DNA of 64,000 nucleotides from Mesostigma viride (lineage: Eukaryota; Streptophyta; Mesostigmatophyceae; Mesostigmatales; Mesostigmataceae). The stretch is from positions 186,001-250,000 of the forward strand of contig RPFO01000131.1 in assembly GCA_009746045.1 (NCBI GenBank), in the 5' to 3' direction. Of this stretch, positions 51,306 to 62,735 are shown piece by piece. Made by a program: the position numbers and the translations under genes. How positions within the stretch are numbered: the first letter of the stretch is position 1; each line of letters opens with the position of its first letter. The notes beneath the pieces are model-generated. The model did no database searches, was not told the origin of the DNA, and saw only the letters and a list, made by a program, of their open reading frames with translations.

Positions 51306-53055
51306 CTAGTTTTTTGACTCAGGTGGGTCTGGGAGTGCTCCACTGCCTGATGGTGGAAGCGGCTCAGGTGGTGCTGGAGGATCATCCTCGTCCCCCCCAT
51401 CCTCCTCATCTGCCAGCAGCTGCATGAGAGCGTTCACCATCCTACGCTTATCCTGTCTGCTGAATGGCCGGGCGCGGGACTGGAACCTCCCAGAGGGCTG
51501 GAAGTTGGGCTGGAACCCTGGCTGCATCCGGTGATCGCCAGCAGGAACGCCAGGAGGAAGACTGGGTGGCCTGGGAGATGGTAAGGCGCCAAAAGGTCCT
51601 CTCGTGGCAGGGGGAAACTGGTCCCTCCTAGGGCAGTCCCGTGCAAAGTGACCTGGCTGGTTGCAGATAAAACAGTTACCCTGGGAGGAATCCAAGGCAT
51701 TGAGCTCCCCCAGGAGGTCATCCAGCTGGTTCAGGGACTTCTTGATGGGTGGCACTGGCGGGGCCACAGGCTCCCACTTGACAGAAAAAGCAGGCACACG
51801 ACAAAGGGTGAGCACATAAGACAACACCTTGTCCCATTGCCAGTCCACGTAATCGAACTGGGAGAAGTGCTTGTCCACATCCAGTCGCACGTGGGGAGCC
51901 ATGCCATGCAGTAGTCTGTGAAGCGCCTCTGCGTCAGAGCATTGGGGAATCTTGGCTCTCAGGTTGGTGAATTGCTCCACGAACTGTGGCAGCGTCAAAC
52001 CAGCCTGCGTACAGTTAGCCAGTGCGTCCCGATCCATGCGAAGCTGATCCTGGGGTAACAGAAACCGGCGAAAGCCCAATAGAGAGAGGGGAGGTCGGTA
52101 CACGCACGTCCAGCCACAGAACGCAAAAACTCATCAAAACGGTCGCTGGCACTGTCGCTCATCCGCTGCCTAACCATTCTCTTCTGGATGTCCATCGTGA
52201 GACGTTCCTCTGCCTTGGGCCCGTAGTTGGCGAAGTGGATAGCGAAGACATCCTGAAACTTGGTGGAGAAATGGTCGAAGCTGCGATGGGTAAGGTTGGT
52301 CAGCGATAGCTTGTCTACCGACTCCACCTTGGGAAAAGGAACAGTACGAGGATACAAAGACGTGAGCTCCATCACTGGGGCGTGTGGTGCATTCTGACCT
52401 CCGGCAATGTCGCAGCCACCGAGAGCCGTGGAGGCTCATGCCCCTGTGCATCTGTCCCTTCATCAACAAAAGGAGCGTCAGCCGCATATACCCTTCGTAT
52501 ACCCAGTGTTGGAGACGGTTGATCCACGAAAACAGACTCTCCATCGCCCGCCTGCCCTTGCGACTCAAGTTGCTGCACACGCGCAATAGTCCTACCCACA
52601 CTCTTCTCCAGCGCTTCCGCCACACTTCTAGCTCTCGCAGCTTCCTCACGTTCATGTTGTAATCGAATTTTCTCCGCTGTCAGCTCGTCAGCCGCTAGCC
52701 GAGTGCCGTCTCGCCCCGGCACCGTGTTGTAGCCAAAACGAATAGCCGAACCGTATTCGGGTGCTGGCGAACGCGTGTCCTCCACGTTGGAGAACCGTGG
52801 TCCACCTCTACCAGTGCCACGCAAGGAGGGCTCGCCTGGTTGCACACCGAGGGGCAAGATGGAGAACTTTGGGCCGACCGACAGCGAATATCTGCGGGAA
52901 GCAGACATTAAGGTGGTATCTCCAAATAGTTGACGTCTGGGAGTAGATGATGAAACCCTTTCATCACCGGTCGTCCGTTGAGCTGCTAAAGATGTGGTTG
53001 CATCTTCAACTCTCTTACTTGATAACGGTGGTTGTGTCTCCGGGTTACTCATCAC
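51306..53055 (-). pseudogene. gypsy-2 gag in three frames
   Basis: Three frames: 53055-52372 (N-terminal, charged, coiled-coil-like 'EKIRLQHEREEAARARSV'), 52375-51995 ('FDHFSTKFQDVFAIHF', capsid-like) and 52103-51306 with the CCHC knuckle 'CFICNQPGHFARDC' and a Pro-rich tail. The first stop and the next ATG overlap (TGATG at 52374-52370). Together they make a gag-like protein broken by two shifts. Whether the TGATG overlap is a real reinitiation signal or the trace of an indel is open. Confidence 0.75.
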
Positions 53056-53257
53056 TCCATGGGTCGCGCATGCCGGACTGGGGAAACGTTAGAGACTTGT
53101 AAGCTCAAAGCAGCTCTCAGAGCAAGACTGTCACATAAGGATGAGTCACACTCTAAAAACTGTCCGAACACACAGCATAACGTACCCTCTCTGGGTCAGG
53201 CAAGAATTCCATTGTTAACCGTGAACTAATACTATCAAGACAACCAACACCGAGGTA

Positions 53258-53273
53258 GAAACCTCCGATACCA
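53258..53273 (-). other. gypsy-2 primer-binding site (initiator-Met-like)
   Basis: Immediately inside the 5' LTR, after one T, the minus strand reads TGGTATCGGAGG. It resembles TGGTATCAGAGC, the site complementary to plant initiator-methionine tRNA, with differences after the seventh base. Confidence 0.6.
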
Positions 53274-53274
53274 A

Positions 53275-55755
53275 TGTAACGACTAAAAATGTTGTGTTTG
53301 CAACAGCCTCAGTTTCAACATTGATGTGAAAAGATCTTTATACCTGGGTTGGAGTCGCGACAGATAACTTCACGTCCAGAGAAGCAATGAAGATGGATCT
53401 TCAACAGTTAAGGGAATGAGTCCCCACCCTTGTTAGACACAACAGACAATGTTATATCCAAGTCGACTATCTGTTGAAGTTATAGTTGACTTTTAGCGAG
53501 GGTTGTTTGATGGATGAAACAAGGAATCCCTTGAATTACACCATAGCTTAGCTTTCTTACACGCACACGTCTCCAGCCGCCACAAACTGGATAAAAGTCA
53601 TCATGCACGCAGGGTCGGCTCAGCCCTAACTCGGAAGGACCAATCAAAAGTGAGAATCACTCAAGATAAGATCTTAGCTTCCGAATCTTCAACACAACAC
53701 AAAGCCAGCACATACGGAATCTCCATGACCTGGAACCAGATCCACAAGGTACAACGGTATTAATGAGAATCTATGACTGACTGAACAAAACCATGCAAAG
53801 TACCCTACGTGGATCAGGCCACGACCAATGAGGGTAGAACAATAATCTCTGCAGATCTCAGTGTTAATCATCCCACGGTCCTAAATTTAGGACTTTGTCC
53901 TAAATCGTCCTAGTGGTCACTATAACCGAGGTACCGGGGGGGGGGGGTCACTATATGGACCGTACCCCATGTGGACCGTACCCGGCATGATGTACCCGAC
54001 CCGTGGTACCGGCACATGGTACCCGGATTCCGTACCCGGGTACCGGGTATAATGGCGGGAAAGTAGTTACCTCGACCAAAAATATAACCGATTTTGGAGC
54101 GAAAAAGTGGGTGCGGGAATGAAGTGAGGTGGATATGGCGACCTGACAATCGTGGCCGGCGTTTTCACGTGCGTTTATCATTTCGGGCGCCCAGTAGCAA
54201 AAACGAAAGGTTGTTAGTTATGCTTAAAGGCTGTGAATATTTTCTGCGCAAGTTTTTATGTGTAGCGCTGTATCACAGCGGCACAACACAAATGGGTCGC
54301 AGATCGCCTGCTCGCGGAGGGTCGATTTTGGCACAAACATGTTAGTGTATTAGCAATGGTGGTGCGAATCAAGCCAGGAAATTTTTGTGGACGATTTTTA
54401 TTATAGTCTGGAGTTTAGAAACGGAGTATTTGACATGGGAGCGCCTGGGCCGTGATATTCTTGCCCGATTTCCATTGTCGACCATGTTTTAGGGACGTTC
54501 AGGCTGGGCAGCGAGCGCACCTTATAGGTCTTCACTTTCGGCATTTCTTGGACCTAGAACGCAGCACAAGCGTGGTTTATATCATTGTCGAACCGGTTGG
54601 CCAGCTTTGGTGCGCTCAGCTCTCGGAAAGCTGACCTCGCTGCGGATTTCAGCGACTTTTTTGCAACCATCTGGAATGAGGCGACGTAAGTAGCAGGTAA
54701 GTGCCGGGTTGTCCTAGATCATGAGTGTAACTGGCAACGCTGTCGTGGTGTTTTGAGTCAGCCAGCTATGCCTAAAAAGAGGGGACGCTCTCTGTGCACA
54801 TAACTGTCACACATAGTTGGTTTACGTCATACAATTTTTTACGTCTCTATCTTCGTCGTCCGCTGCAGCTAAAACACACATGCGTAAGAGCAGTTTTACT
54901 CATGTGTTAGTTATAAACCATGGTCCTATGGCCTGCAGTCGTTCAGGGTGTTCTCAGACAGTATATACAGTATGGTTTACGTGTTACATGCACCCTGAAT
55001 TCGCTCACAAAGCGTTGCATGTTAGCACAACGTTGTTTTGTAACTTGATTTGGCTGCATTCATGTGTTAGTTGCAATGCAAATGCAATGTTTTTTCATCG
55101 CTGGGTGGTGGCCAGCATGTCCGTGATGTCAAAGAAGGTTTGGCATATGCTTAGAGAAAGTTTACCGCAAGGGGTGGGCCATGTTCAAGCCGGGCAACCT
55201 CAGCAACCATGCAACCCTATATTGCATTACCTGCACCATCTGTGACACCGTTAATCACGCGTATATATAGAGGCAGCCACAGCAGGGTATGGCCTTGTTA
55301 TACGCTGCCCCGCCATCCCAAGGCCTCGTAGGGTCCCCTAGCGCTTGTAAGATGCTCAAGGGACCGTGTGGATAGCATGGTCATGCGTTGACAATAATTG
55401 GTCCTAATGGTCCTAAAACCCACATTTTGGCCAAATTCGCGCTTTGAGGTCTGGCAGGTGGCAGGGCCCATTCATGCACTAAATGTAATTATTTGACCCC
55501 AGGTTTTTGATAGAAACTAAAAAAGTGTGTTATCTGTCATGGGCACGAATGCCAGGGTCAAATTTTAATGTTTGCATGTATATTTTTTAATTCCACTTGG
55601 TCCTAAATTTAGGACTTTTACTGGGAAGATGGACATCAGCAGGCCCAATATCCATCAGACGTCGAAGCCTCCTAACTTCCCAAATAATTGTCCTAAAGAA
55701 CTCATAATCAGATCAATCAGTAGGAAAACTTTGGATGTAACATTTGGTTGTTACA
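53275..55755 (-). repeat. 5' LTR of gypsy-2, split by a 1774-bp insertion
   Basis: LTR sequence at 53275-53861 and 55636-55755 matches the 703-bp 3' LTR. The difference is the insertion at 53862-55635 plus a duplicated TCAG. The element's own promoter is therefore disrupted. Confidence 0.93.
53862..55635. mobile_element. 1774-bp TIR element inside the gypsy-2 LTR
   Basis: The uninterrupted 3' LTR gives exact borders. Ends: TGTTAATCATCCC and the reverse complement of TGTCCATCTTCCC (10 of 13 match). A 16-bp palindrome GTCCTAAATTTAGGAC lies near both ends (53878-53893, 55600-55615). Target duplication TCAG (53858-53861, 55636-55639). Near the left end is a poly-G run and a GTACC/GGGTACC-rich stretch (about 53930-54055). 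The longest open frame (54817-55245, 142 codons) has no transposase motif. A non-autonomous DNA transposon is the simplest reading; superfamily unknown. Confidence 0.8.
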
Positions 55756-56361
55756 CAAAGCGGGCACGTGCTTGGCGCACAACATAATCCACTACAATAA
55801 TGAACAGGCCGGTATTGTACGGTGACAGGACGCAGCCCTGCCAGACGCCTGTGTGCAGTGGACATGGCGGGGAACTGCCGTGTTGAGTTCTCACCGACGG
55901 TGGTCGACCTCTGATACAGCGAGCGGATGACAGCAATCAGGGGGGTGGGGACGCGAGCGCGGCCGAGAACGGCCCAAAGAGCCGGCCCAAAGAACAGAGT
56001 CAAATGCCTTGCATGATAAAGTCGACGAAGCTATTAAGATGGCGGGGAAAACCACCAGGCTGCAGCAGGAGTGCGACTCTCCTCACTCTCCTCTATGAGG
56101 CGGCGCGCAACGAAGATGGCCATGACAGTGATGCAACCATGCCGGAACCACTGCAGTTGGCTTTCCCCCAGGTGAGGCGGCCGAAAGCAGAACGAAGGAG
56201 GTTGAGGATCATGCGCATGAACAACTTGAGAGCGGCGCTCTGGACACTGGATGCAGACTCCTCGGTAGTAACTTGGCGGGGTTGTCAGGAGAGCCTTTGT
56301 CTTTGTAGAGCATCACCCGGAAGCTGTGTTGCCATAATTTCTGGATATAGGCGGCCGGGGC
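55756..56361 (-). pseudogene. LINE copy d, 5' part (right of gypsy-2)
   Basis: Continues copy d from the CAAAG target site: 'YVVRQARARF', 'SSPCPLHTGVWQGCVLSPY' and similar RT pieces in several frames, matching 4090-4620 and 6450-6850. It reaches the region of 'FRVMLYKD' near 56300, then meets a 136-bp insertion. Confidence 0.8.
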
Positions 56362-56374
56362 ATCACTCCAGCAG

Positions 56375-56510
56375 GATTTTCTAGACTAGATAGCTTAGAG
56401 TTAGGATAGTTCGATTACGCGGCTTCCTCCACCCCACCCATCCATCATGGAATATGTGCTACATGATCTCCCAACGGAGGCATGTTATAATTTAATTTAA
56501 TTTAATTTTA
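56375..56510 (-). mobile_element. 136-bp retroposed insertion with 13-bp target duplication
   Basis: ATCACTCCAGCAG occurs at 56362-56374 and again at 56511-56523, on either side. The insert ends with (TTTAA)n at 56488-56510. A long target duplication plus a simple tail is typical of LINE-driven retroposition (SINE or 5'-truncated LINE). Strand is uncertain because the AATTTAA-type tail is nearly self-complementary. The body has no recognised similarity in the window. Confidence 0.7.
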
Positions 56511-56523
56511 ATCACTCCAGCAG

Positions 56524-56970
56524 AAACTTGTTGTTGCAGACGTCATGCTTGAAGCAGAAACTGCGTGAGCGCCCCCAGATTAACTACCGGTGTTGGGAGC
56601 TGCATGGTCGGGACGTCAACGGCTGCCAGTAGTAGGTCACTGAGGTGTACTACCTGGCTGAGCAGGCTTACCCCCCCAGGCATGCAGGGCCCACATCGGT
56701 ATTCACCTGGTCTGTGCAGGCAAGATGGCCGGCAAAGAGGAGGCAGCAGTGCATGTCGGATGCACTGATGGTATGGGTGACAAGACGGACTCGCTCGCAG
56801 TAGAGCTCGGCCTGGGTGCGGCGCTCTCGGTATAGCGGACGCCATGGATGTGCATGACGGAGCATTCTAGTGACGGTGCCGTCAAGCTGTTTGCTCAGCG
56901 CCTGGTCCAGGGTCCACGCCTCCCAGCCAAAAGGAGGATGCTGAGGACAAGGAGCGTCTTACGCCATAAG
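56524..56970 (-). pseudogene. LINE C-terminal fragment, copy e
   Basis: On the minus strand 'LDGTVTRMLRHAH' and 'FAGHLACTDQVNTD' match 'LDGAVTKMLRKAL' and 'LAGHLARTDQVDTS' of copy c. It is the 3' end of another, more diverged copy. 56971-57363 has no recognised feature. Confidence 0.65.
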
Positions 56971-57363
56971 CAGGACCCCCAGAAGCCCAAGGTGTACTGG
57001 AGGGGCGGGGACCTGATGATCAACCACAAGATGTGGACGCCCCCAGCGGGCTAGAGTAGCAATAGCCCTAGCTTGTAACCATTGGCGTCACTGCCGCTAA
57101 GGCAGCCATGCCTAGAATGTTGCCTAGCTGTGCCAACACACCTAGTCACGTGCCGCCAACGCACGGTACACAACCAGCCATAGCCTTAGCCTAGTCCTAG
57201 TACAGCCATGCTACGCCCTGGCTATGTTCAGATTACTTGCCCACGCTCCTTGCTATGATATGCTCACATGGGTCTTATTGCACCCACAGTTTGCCGGATC
57301 GTTAGCCTGTCCTTTTAGCTAGCCGCGCCCGATTGCAGCTGTGGCATGCCTTTGGCATGAAGG

Positions 57364-58051
57364 TGTAACGAACCCATCCGGGTCGTGCGAAAGATCCTAT
57401 GTTAGGGTGGTTAATATGGAAATCTGGGTCAACCGCTCACCACTCTCCGGGAGTGGTATTAACGGAGCAGTTGCGGCATTTACACTGCTACGGCTCACGA
57501 TGATTAATATTGCATTAATCTACACAACCCACATTCAGGATAGAGCCACCAAATGCAGTTGGAATTATGCCCCAGGTTCAGACAGGTGATAACACACACT
57601 TTATTCCGAACCAAGAGGACGAGACTCTCGTCCTCGGACCAATTTCACCTAGGTCTGCCACCAAGCTGGCAAGGGGCGCCGACATGGCGCCGACCTTCCA
57701 GAGAATTCCGAAACGTGCAGTCCACACAAGATCCTCGGGTCGACATCGACCCTCGCCAGGCTACAGAATCCACGCATGAGTACAATATCTCAACCAGCTA
57801 TAAAGTACGCAGCGCGGCGCGACTGCACCGGCCTACTAGCTCTAGAAGATCTCGTACATCAACCTAGGCCCAAAATAACCGGTCCGAATCACACAAACTA
57901 TCATAGTTCCATACAAAAGTCCTGACCAAGGGACAATTCCCAAATTAAGTCCCGAAATGAATCCCAAAGTCCTACGGACTATGACAACAAGCCAAAATAC
58001 ATAATTTATTCCATTGTTGCACCCGTTCCAAAGGGTCGGGTTCGCAACACA
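57364..58051 (-). repeat. 3' LTR of gypsy-3
   Basis: 688 bp. On the minus strand it starts TGTGTTGCGAACCC and ends GGGTTCGTTACA, giving imperfect terminal inverted repeats. Preceded by a polypurine tract (58052-58066: GGGGAGAGGGAGC on the minus strand). Only one copy is in the window, so the borders rest on these signals. Confidence 0.75.
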
Positions 58052-58329
58052 GCTCCCTCTCCCCGGGGGACGGTAGTCCCTACCGTCATGTAGATAAGGC
58101 CCAGCAACTAAAGGGAGAAAGCACACAACAAACATGTTACTAACCACACATGGTTACTCTACTTGCCTCGCAGGGCAAAAAATCAGGTTGACCATAGGGG
58201 TACTATGTCCCAGCCCATGTTCACCCATCAGACTAGTAAAACCAATTCCCCCAGAACTTGCCACACAAGGACAAGTTTTGACGTAGTCAAATAGTGGAAT
58301 TCTTCCAACCACACTTCCGACCTTCCTGG

Positions 58330-61300
58330 TCAGCGGCCGTGGTTTCGCCGGCGATTCGCGGGATCCGGGGCCTTCTCATTTCGTTGTTGGCAGGCCCGCT
58401 GGTATGCCCGCTCTCCAATCTCTGTGGCCTGTGGACCACGGGTCCCAGGGTACGCCAAGAGCTCCTCCTCGAACGCCCACTGCTCCGGTCTGCCCGCATC
58501 GCGCCGCCCCAAAAGAGAGAGGCGGGTCCACGAGCCGAGAGGCCACATGGCCAAGAAGGCCGCCAGGTACTCCGGAATCGTGAAGAGGAGGGTCTTCGCA
58601 CCCTTGTCCACCACCCCGCAACGGTGGTCCCGAATGTAAGCCTCTCCCATACCCATCATCACCTCAGACGCTAGGCTCCAATCAATCCAAGTGTTCTCGT
58701 CCACGCTCATGTCCAGGAAGTCAGGAGCCGTCGCGTGCAGGAACGCTGGCGCGTCCGGGGCCAGCTTCGGAGGCCCCACCAAACGGGTTTCGCCCGCCAC
58801 CCGGTAGGTCCAGCTGTCCCCCTCGGGCGCATAGCGCGTCACCCTCCCAACCGTGAAGGGGAGATTTTCCCCAGGGACGAATGGTCGTGGACGTCGGAGG
58901 GGAATCCTCGGGTACAGACGTACGCGCAGCAGCTCCAGATAGGCGCCCCGGTCCTTGTAGCACCACGGTCCCGCCGAGAACACCAGGTCATAGTCCGCAT
59001 ACTCCTGTGGTGATCGGGGTTGGACCGGCGCGTCCGCACTCCAATCCACCCCCAATATTTCCATACGAGGACATCTGCCCCCGTGGGCAACTGTGCGGCC
59101 GGGTATCGGTCGGAGATAGGCCCCCAATGACCATGGCACGTCATGGGGGAGGGGCGGCGGGCCCGGAATCGCTAGCGCAAGCGCCTGGACTTCCGGCATC
59201 TGGCCGCGACCCGCTGGGTGAGCGACGTCAGTATCCGTCCGTGTTGACTGCACGAACGAAGGGCCGGAGGCAGCCTTTCCGCTGGCTGTTGACGGTGCGA
59301 CCTCCGGGGTCGACCGGTGGGCCCGTGCAGTAGAAGTGTCCGCAACAGCCTTGCCACGATCTGCCGAGGGCGCGGCCTCCGGAGCCGACCTTGGCGACTG
59401 CCGTCGATGAGGGACCGGCTCCTGCCAATCCAACTGTCTTGCTCCGATCAGCCGAAGGTGCGGCCTCCGGGGCCGACCTTGGCGACCGCGACCCTTGATG
59501 TCCCGTCGCCCTGTCCCATGTCCGCCGAAAGGACCTTTCCTCCTCACGCGTCTCCGGGCGAACACCCACGCCACGGGAAGGCTCCCTGGAGCGGGACGCG
59601 TCCCGTGCGCTGCCGGACCTCCTGTCCTGACCCGGGGGTCGCCGGTCTCCCGAGTTCTCGCGGCGGGCCCCGGCATCGCGCGAGGCGTTGCCGGCTGAGT
59701 GGGCAAGTTCCCGGGGCGCAGGGCGCGGCGGGAACAGGTCGTCGTCCTCACTCCAGTCCTCCTCCTCATCGGGGCCCTCCCCGCCGCGATCATCCGCCTC
59801 GTCCAACTCCACGATGCGGTCGAGCGCCTGCCGGAGGGAGTACTGGCCTGCTGCGGTGCAGAACGGGCGCCGCAAGGCCCCATCTGGCGGCAAGCCCCGG
59901 TAGGCACGCTGCAGGATCTGACGTCGTGCCGGTGCGACGAGCAAGAACATGAGGCGGGGGTAGTGTCAGGGGTGAAGTTCACCCTGTGTGCCCAACTGCC
60001 TGCCGTTAATATATTTCATATAGGCCATCCATTGTAAACGGAGGTATTAGGGTTGCGTCCCTAATAATCGCACCCGCCTGCCGTATTTGTGGCCATAATT
60101 AATATCGGCAAAGTATTATGCAGTGTTGGGACAGTGAGCACGTGTCATGTTACGGCTCATGATTTGGTCACGGAGTGACTAAGATATTAGTGCCGAAGCT
60201 ACGAGAACCGGCACATTATATCAAGACTTGTACGTTCAGGGTCCTACGACCTATAGCTAGCGTACTATTCAGTCGTACTACTCGACTAGAGAGTGTTAAC
60301 GGAATCTGGCTTGCGTAACGCATTCTCAGCACATTTCAGATAAGCTACGCAATCTTTGTGCCAGCCTGTCGAGCACTCACACTTTGTGCACCTTTGTGCA
60401 TAAGAGGAAGACGCAACCTACGTTGCACTTACCTAAGGTCTGAGCCATGAGTTATGGCTGACGCTTATGGTCCCCACCCGGGAGCCACATCATGGTTTTG
60501 GTGGACAAACGGTGGTAGTCCGGGATTTAATATGCAATGATAATAAAGCGTAATCTTTAATTGTCACTATCGTTTTCGACCTACAAGTCTCAATATTTCT
60601 GACACAAAACCATTACAGAAAAACCTTAGGGTTAAGATGAAGAACGTGACATGCTACGAATTAGCGAGATACGCAAGTAACGTCATGGAATATTACCCGG
60701 AAGTTCGCGGCATTGTTGTTGGCAAGCCGCACACTCGGCCTGGAAGTGGCCAGTCGGCCGCGGCCTACAGAGCCGCTGGGCCATATATTTCCTGATTCCA
60801 GCAAAAGCACCAGATTTCGTGAGTGCAGCTGCGGCAGACATGCCGATTGAAGGCTGGCGCTACAGAAGATCCAAGTTCAATCCATGCCAGGAGCGAACGT
60901 GAGCCGAAAATGAGCTTTGTGGTTATCTTTTTTTGGGTGCGGTTGGAAGGCGCTGTTTCGCTCGAGTTTTAAGTGCTCGATCTTTATGCGAATTGAGCCG
61001 GCGGCATCGGGGATCCCGGAGCCGAGAAGCCAGCGCTGTCTATGGAAATGAAGAGGTCGGAATTTTTTGATTCCGATGCCCTTTTTGGTTATTGCTTATC
61101 CTTTTGAAAGCATGGGGGGGGGGCGCATTGTGCCCCGCGTTGGCATGCTTGTGCATGTCTTAATTCTCCTTTATGTTCATGCCCAATGGGTACATTGGTT
61201 CATCGTGATCAAGCTTCCTGGGTAAGGGGAATGTGCTGGTTATTATACCTAGAAAGTCCTACCAACTACCCAACAAGGGGGGCATTTTGATACCATTGGA

Positions 61301-62650
61301 TTTACCAGAGCGTGTACCGGCTTAAGTTGAACAAGGGGTGTGTGAGAGCCAGTTTATACCTGGCTGCCCCACCCAGCTTTTTAGGCTCTTGCCTGAATTG
61401 AGCGGGGAGAAACTGTTGGCCCTATTGTACCTGCATAGTGTCTTCACTTTAGGCATTGTGCAAGGGGGTGTCAGGGGTGAAGTTCACCCTGTGTGCCCAA
61501 CTGCCTGCCGTTAATATATTTCATATAGGCCATCCATTGTAAACGGAGGTATTAGGGTTGCGTCCCTAATAATCGCACCCGCCTGCCGTATTTGTGGCCA
61601 TAATTAATATCGGCAAAGTATTATGCAGTGTTGGGACAGTGAGCACGTGTCATGTTACGGCTCATGATTTGGTCACGGAGTGACTAAGATATTAGTGCCG
61701 AAGCTACGAGAACCGGCACATTATATCAAGACTTGTACGTTCAGGGTCCTACGACCTATAGCTAGCGTACTATTCAGTCGTACTACTCGACTAGAGAGTG
61801 TTAACGGAATCTGGCTTGCGTAACGCATTCTCAGCACATTTCAGATAAGCTACGCAATCTTTGTGCCAGCCTGTCGAGCACTCACACTTTGTGCACCTTT
61901 GTGCATAAGAGGAAGACGCAACCTACGTTGCACTTACCTAAGGTCTGAGCCATGAGTTATGGCTGACGCTTATGGTCCCCACCCGGGAGCCACATCATGG
62001 TTTTGGTGGACAAACGGTGGTAGTCCGGGATTTAATATGCAATGATAATAAAGCGTAATCTTTAATTGTCACTATCGTTTTCGACCTACAAGTCTCAATA
62101 TTTCTGACAGGTAGGCCATGAGGGCCGACACCGTAGTCACGCAACGGTTGCAGGCACAGCTGGGTGCGTGGTCCTCCCAAGCTGTCCCTACCGCCACATT
62201 CCCTCGAATCGCCGTCCGGGTCTCGACTTTGAACCCGCAGTGCCTTTGCACGGATTTGCGGAACTTCTCGTGTCGATCGTCGGGCCACTCCAGAACCGAG
62301 GAGGCCAGGTAGTCTTGATCGGCCTTGCCGTGCCTGCGCCGTCGACGCGCCAAGAACACGCCCTCCTGGCCGTAGTCGGGCAGAAACATCCGCGGATTAA
62401 AGGTCTCACGGTTGTTCTCGTTGGCGGTCGCAGCTCTATCCGACCCCTGCTCCTTCATGTCTTCCGACCGTCGTCTCTTGCCACAACTGGCAGGCGGTGC
62501 GAACCCCGGAGGCTCCTCCGGGGAGGCTGGGGGTGTGAACCGCACCAAAGGACTGCTGGAGTCACTACCTATGGGGCGGGGGCTGAAGCGAGTCTCCTCC
62601 GGGGAGTACGCCTGTTGTACAAGGAATGACCACGAGCAGCAAGGCAACAC
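58330..62650 (-). pseudogene. gypsy-3 ORF3, interrupted by an LTR element and a frameshift
   Basis: Segments 62650-62110 and 59958-59228 join exactly in frame once the nested element and one GGTAG are removed. A further shift between about 59500 and 59228 leads to the frame ending at 58330. N-terminal domain: 'GVFLARRRRR', 'CACNRCVTTVSALMAY' and 'FLLVAPARRQILQRAYRGLP', paralleling gypsy-1 ORF3 ('CPRVFSYLSTPVGRSCL'). Then an acidic stretch, an Arg/Pro/Ser-rich linker, and a C-terminal domain with 'YDLVFSAGPWCYKDRGAYLE' and 'LFTIPEYLAAFLAMWPLG', paralleling 'FDMVILADPVFQGEILVRRV' and 'VLTQHRYYWAFLGLFPDG'. Similarity is weak but runs in order over the whole protein. No ATG at the segment start (62650). 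Confidence 0.7.
59964..62109 (+). mobile_element. Non-autonomous LTR element (TRIM/LARD-like) inside gypsy-3 ORF3
   Basis: Two 641-bp LTRs (59964-60604, 61469-62109), nearly or fully identical, flank an 864-bp internal region without a long ORF. Target duplication GGTAG (59959-59963, 62110-62114). LTRs begin TGTCAG and end CTGACA. A G-run (CAAGGGGG, 61461-61468) directly before the right LTR looks like a polypurine tract and suggests plus orientation. It would need proteins from another element. No primer-binding site assigned. Confidence 0.9.
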
Positions 62651-62659
62651 CTGTGAGTA

Positions 62660-62735
62660 CCGGTGTCATACCGACTAGTGTACGGTGTACCTGTGGTATG
62701 TACATACCTCTATGTGTATGTACATACCTCTAGTG
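62660..62735. repeat. Tandem ATGTACATACCTCT repeat between gypsy-3 pol and ORF3
   Basis: ATGTACATACCTCTATGTGT is followed by a second ATGTACATACCTCT. On the coding strand each copy reads AGAGGTATGT, which looks like a splice donor (AG|GTATGT), just after the pol stop codon. Downstream CTCACAG could be an acceptor. The meaning is unclear. Confidence 0.5.

Larger units (their letters stand above)
44624..55755 (-). mobile_element. gypsy-2: Ty3/gypsy chromodomain element inserted in a LINE
   Basis: Minus strand. LTRs 44624-45326 and 53275-55755 (the latter enlarged by an insertion), flanked by the 5-bp duplication CAAAG (44619-44623, 55756-55760) within LINE copy d. Coding order: gag, protease, RT-RNase H-integrase-chromodomain, and an extra ORF after pol. 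Without the inserted 1.77-kb element it is 9354 bp. The LTRs appear nearly identical where comparable (one difference noticed: CACCAGG/CACAAGG). Confidence 0.95.

Noticed and set aside
58294-60037. Plus-strand ORFs opposite gypsy-3 ORF3
   Set aside because: GC-rich antisense shadows; the minus-strand frame is supported by similarity to gypsy-1 ORF3 and by exact frame restoration after removing the nested element.
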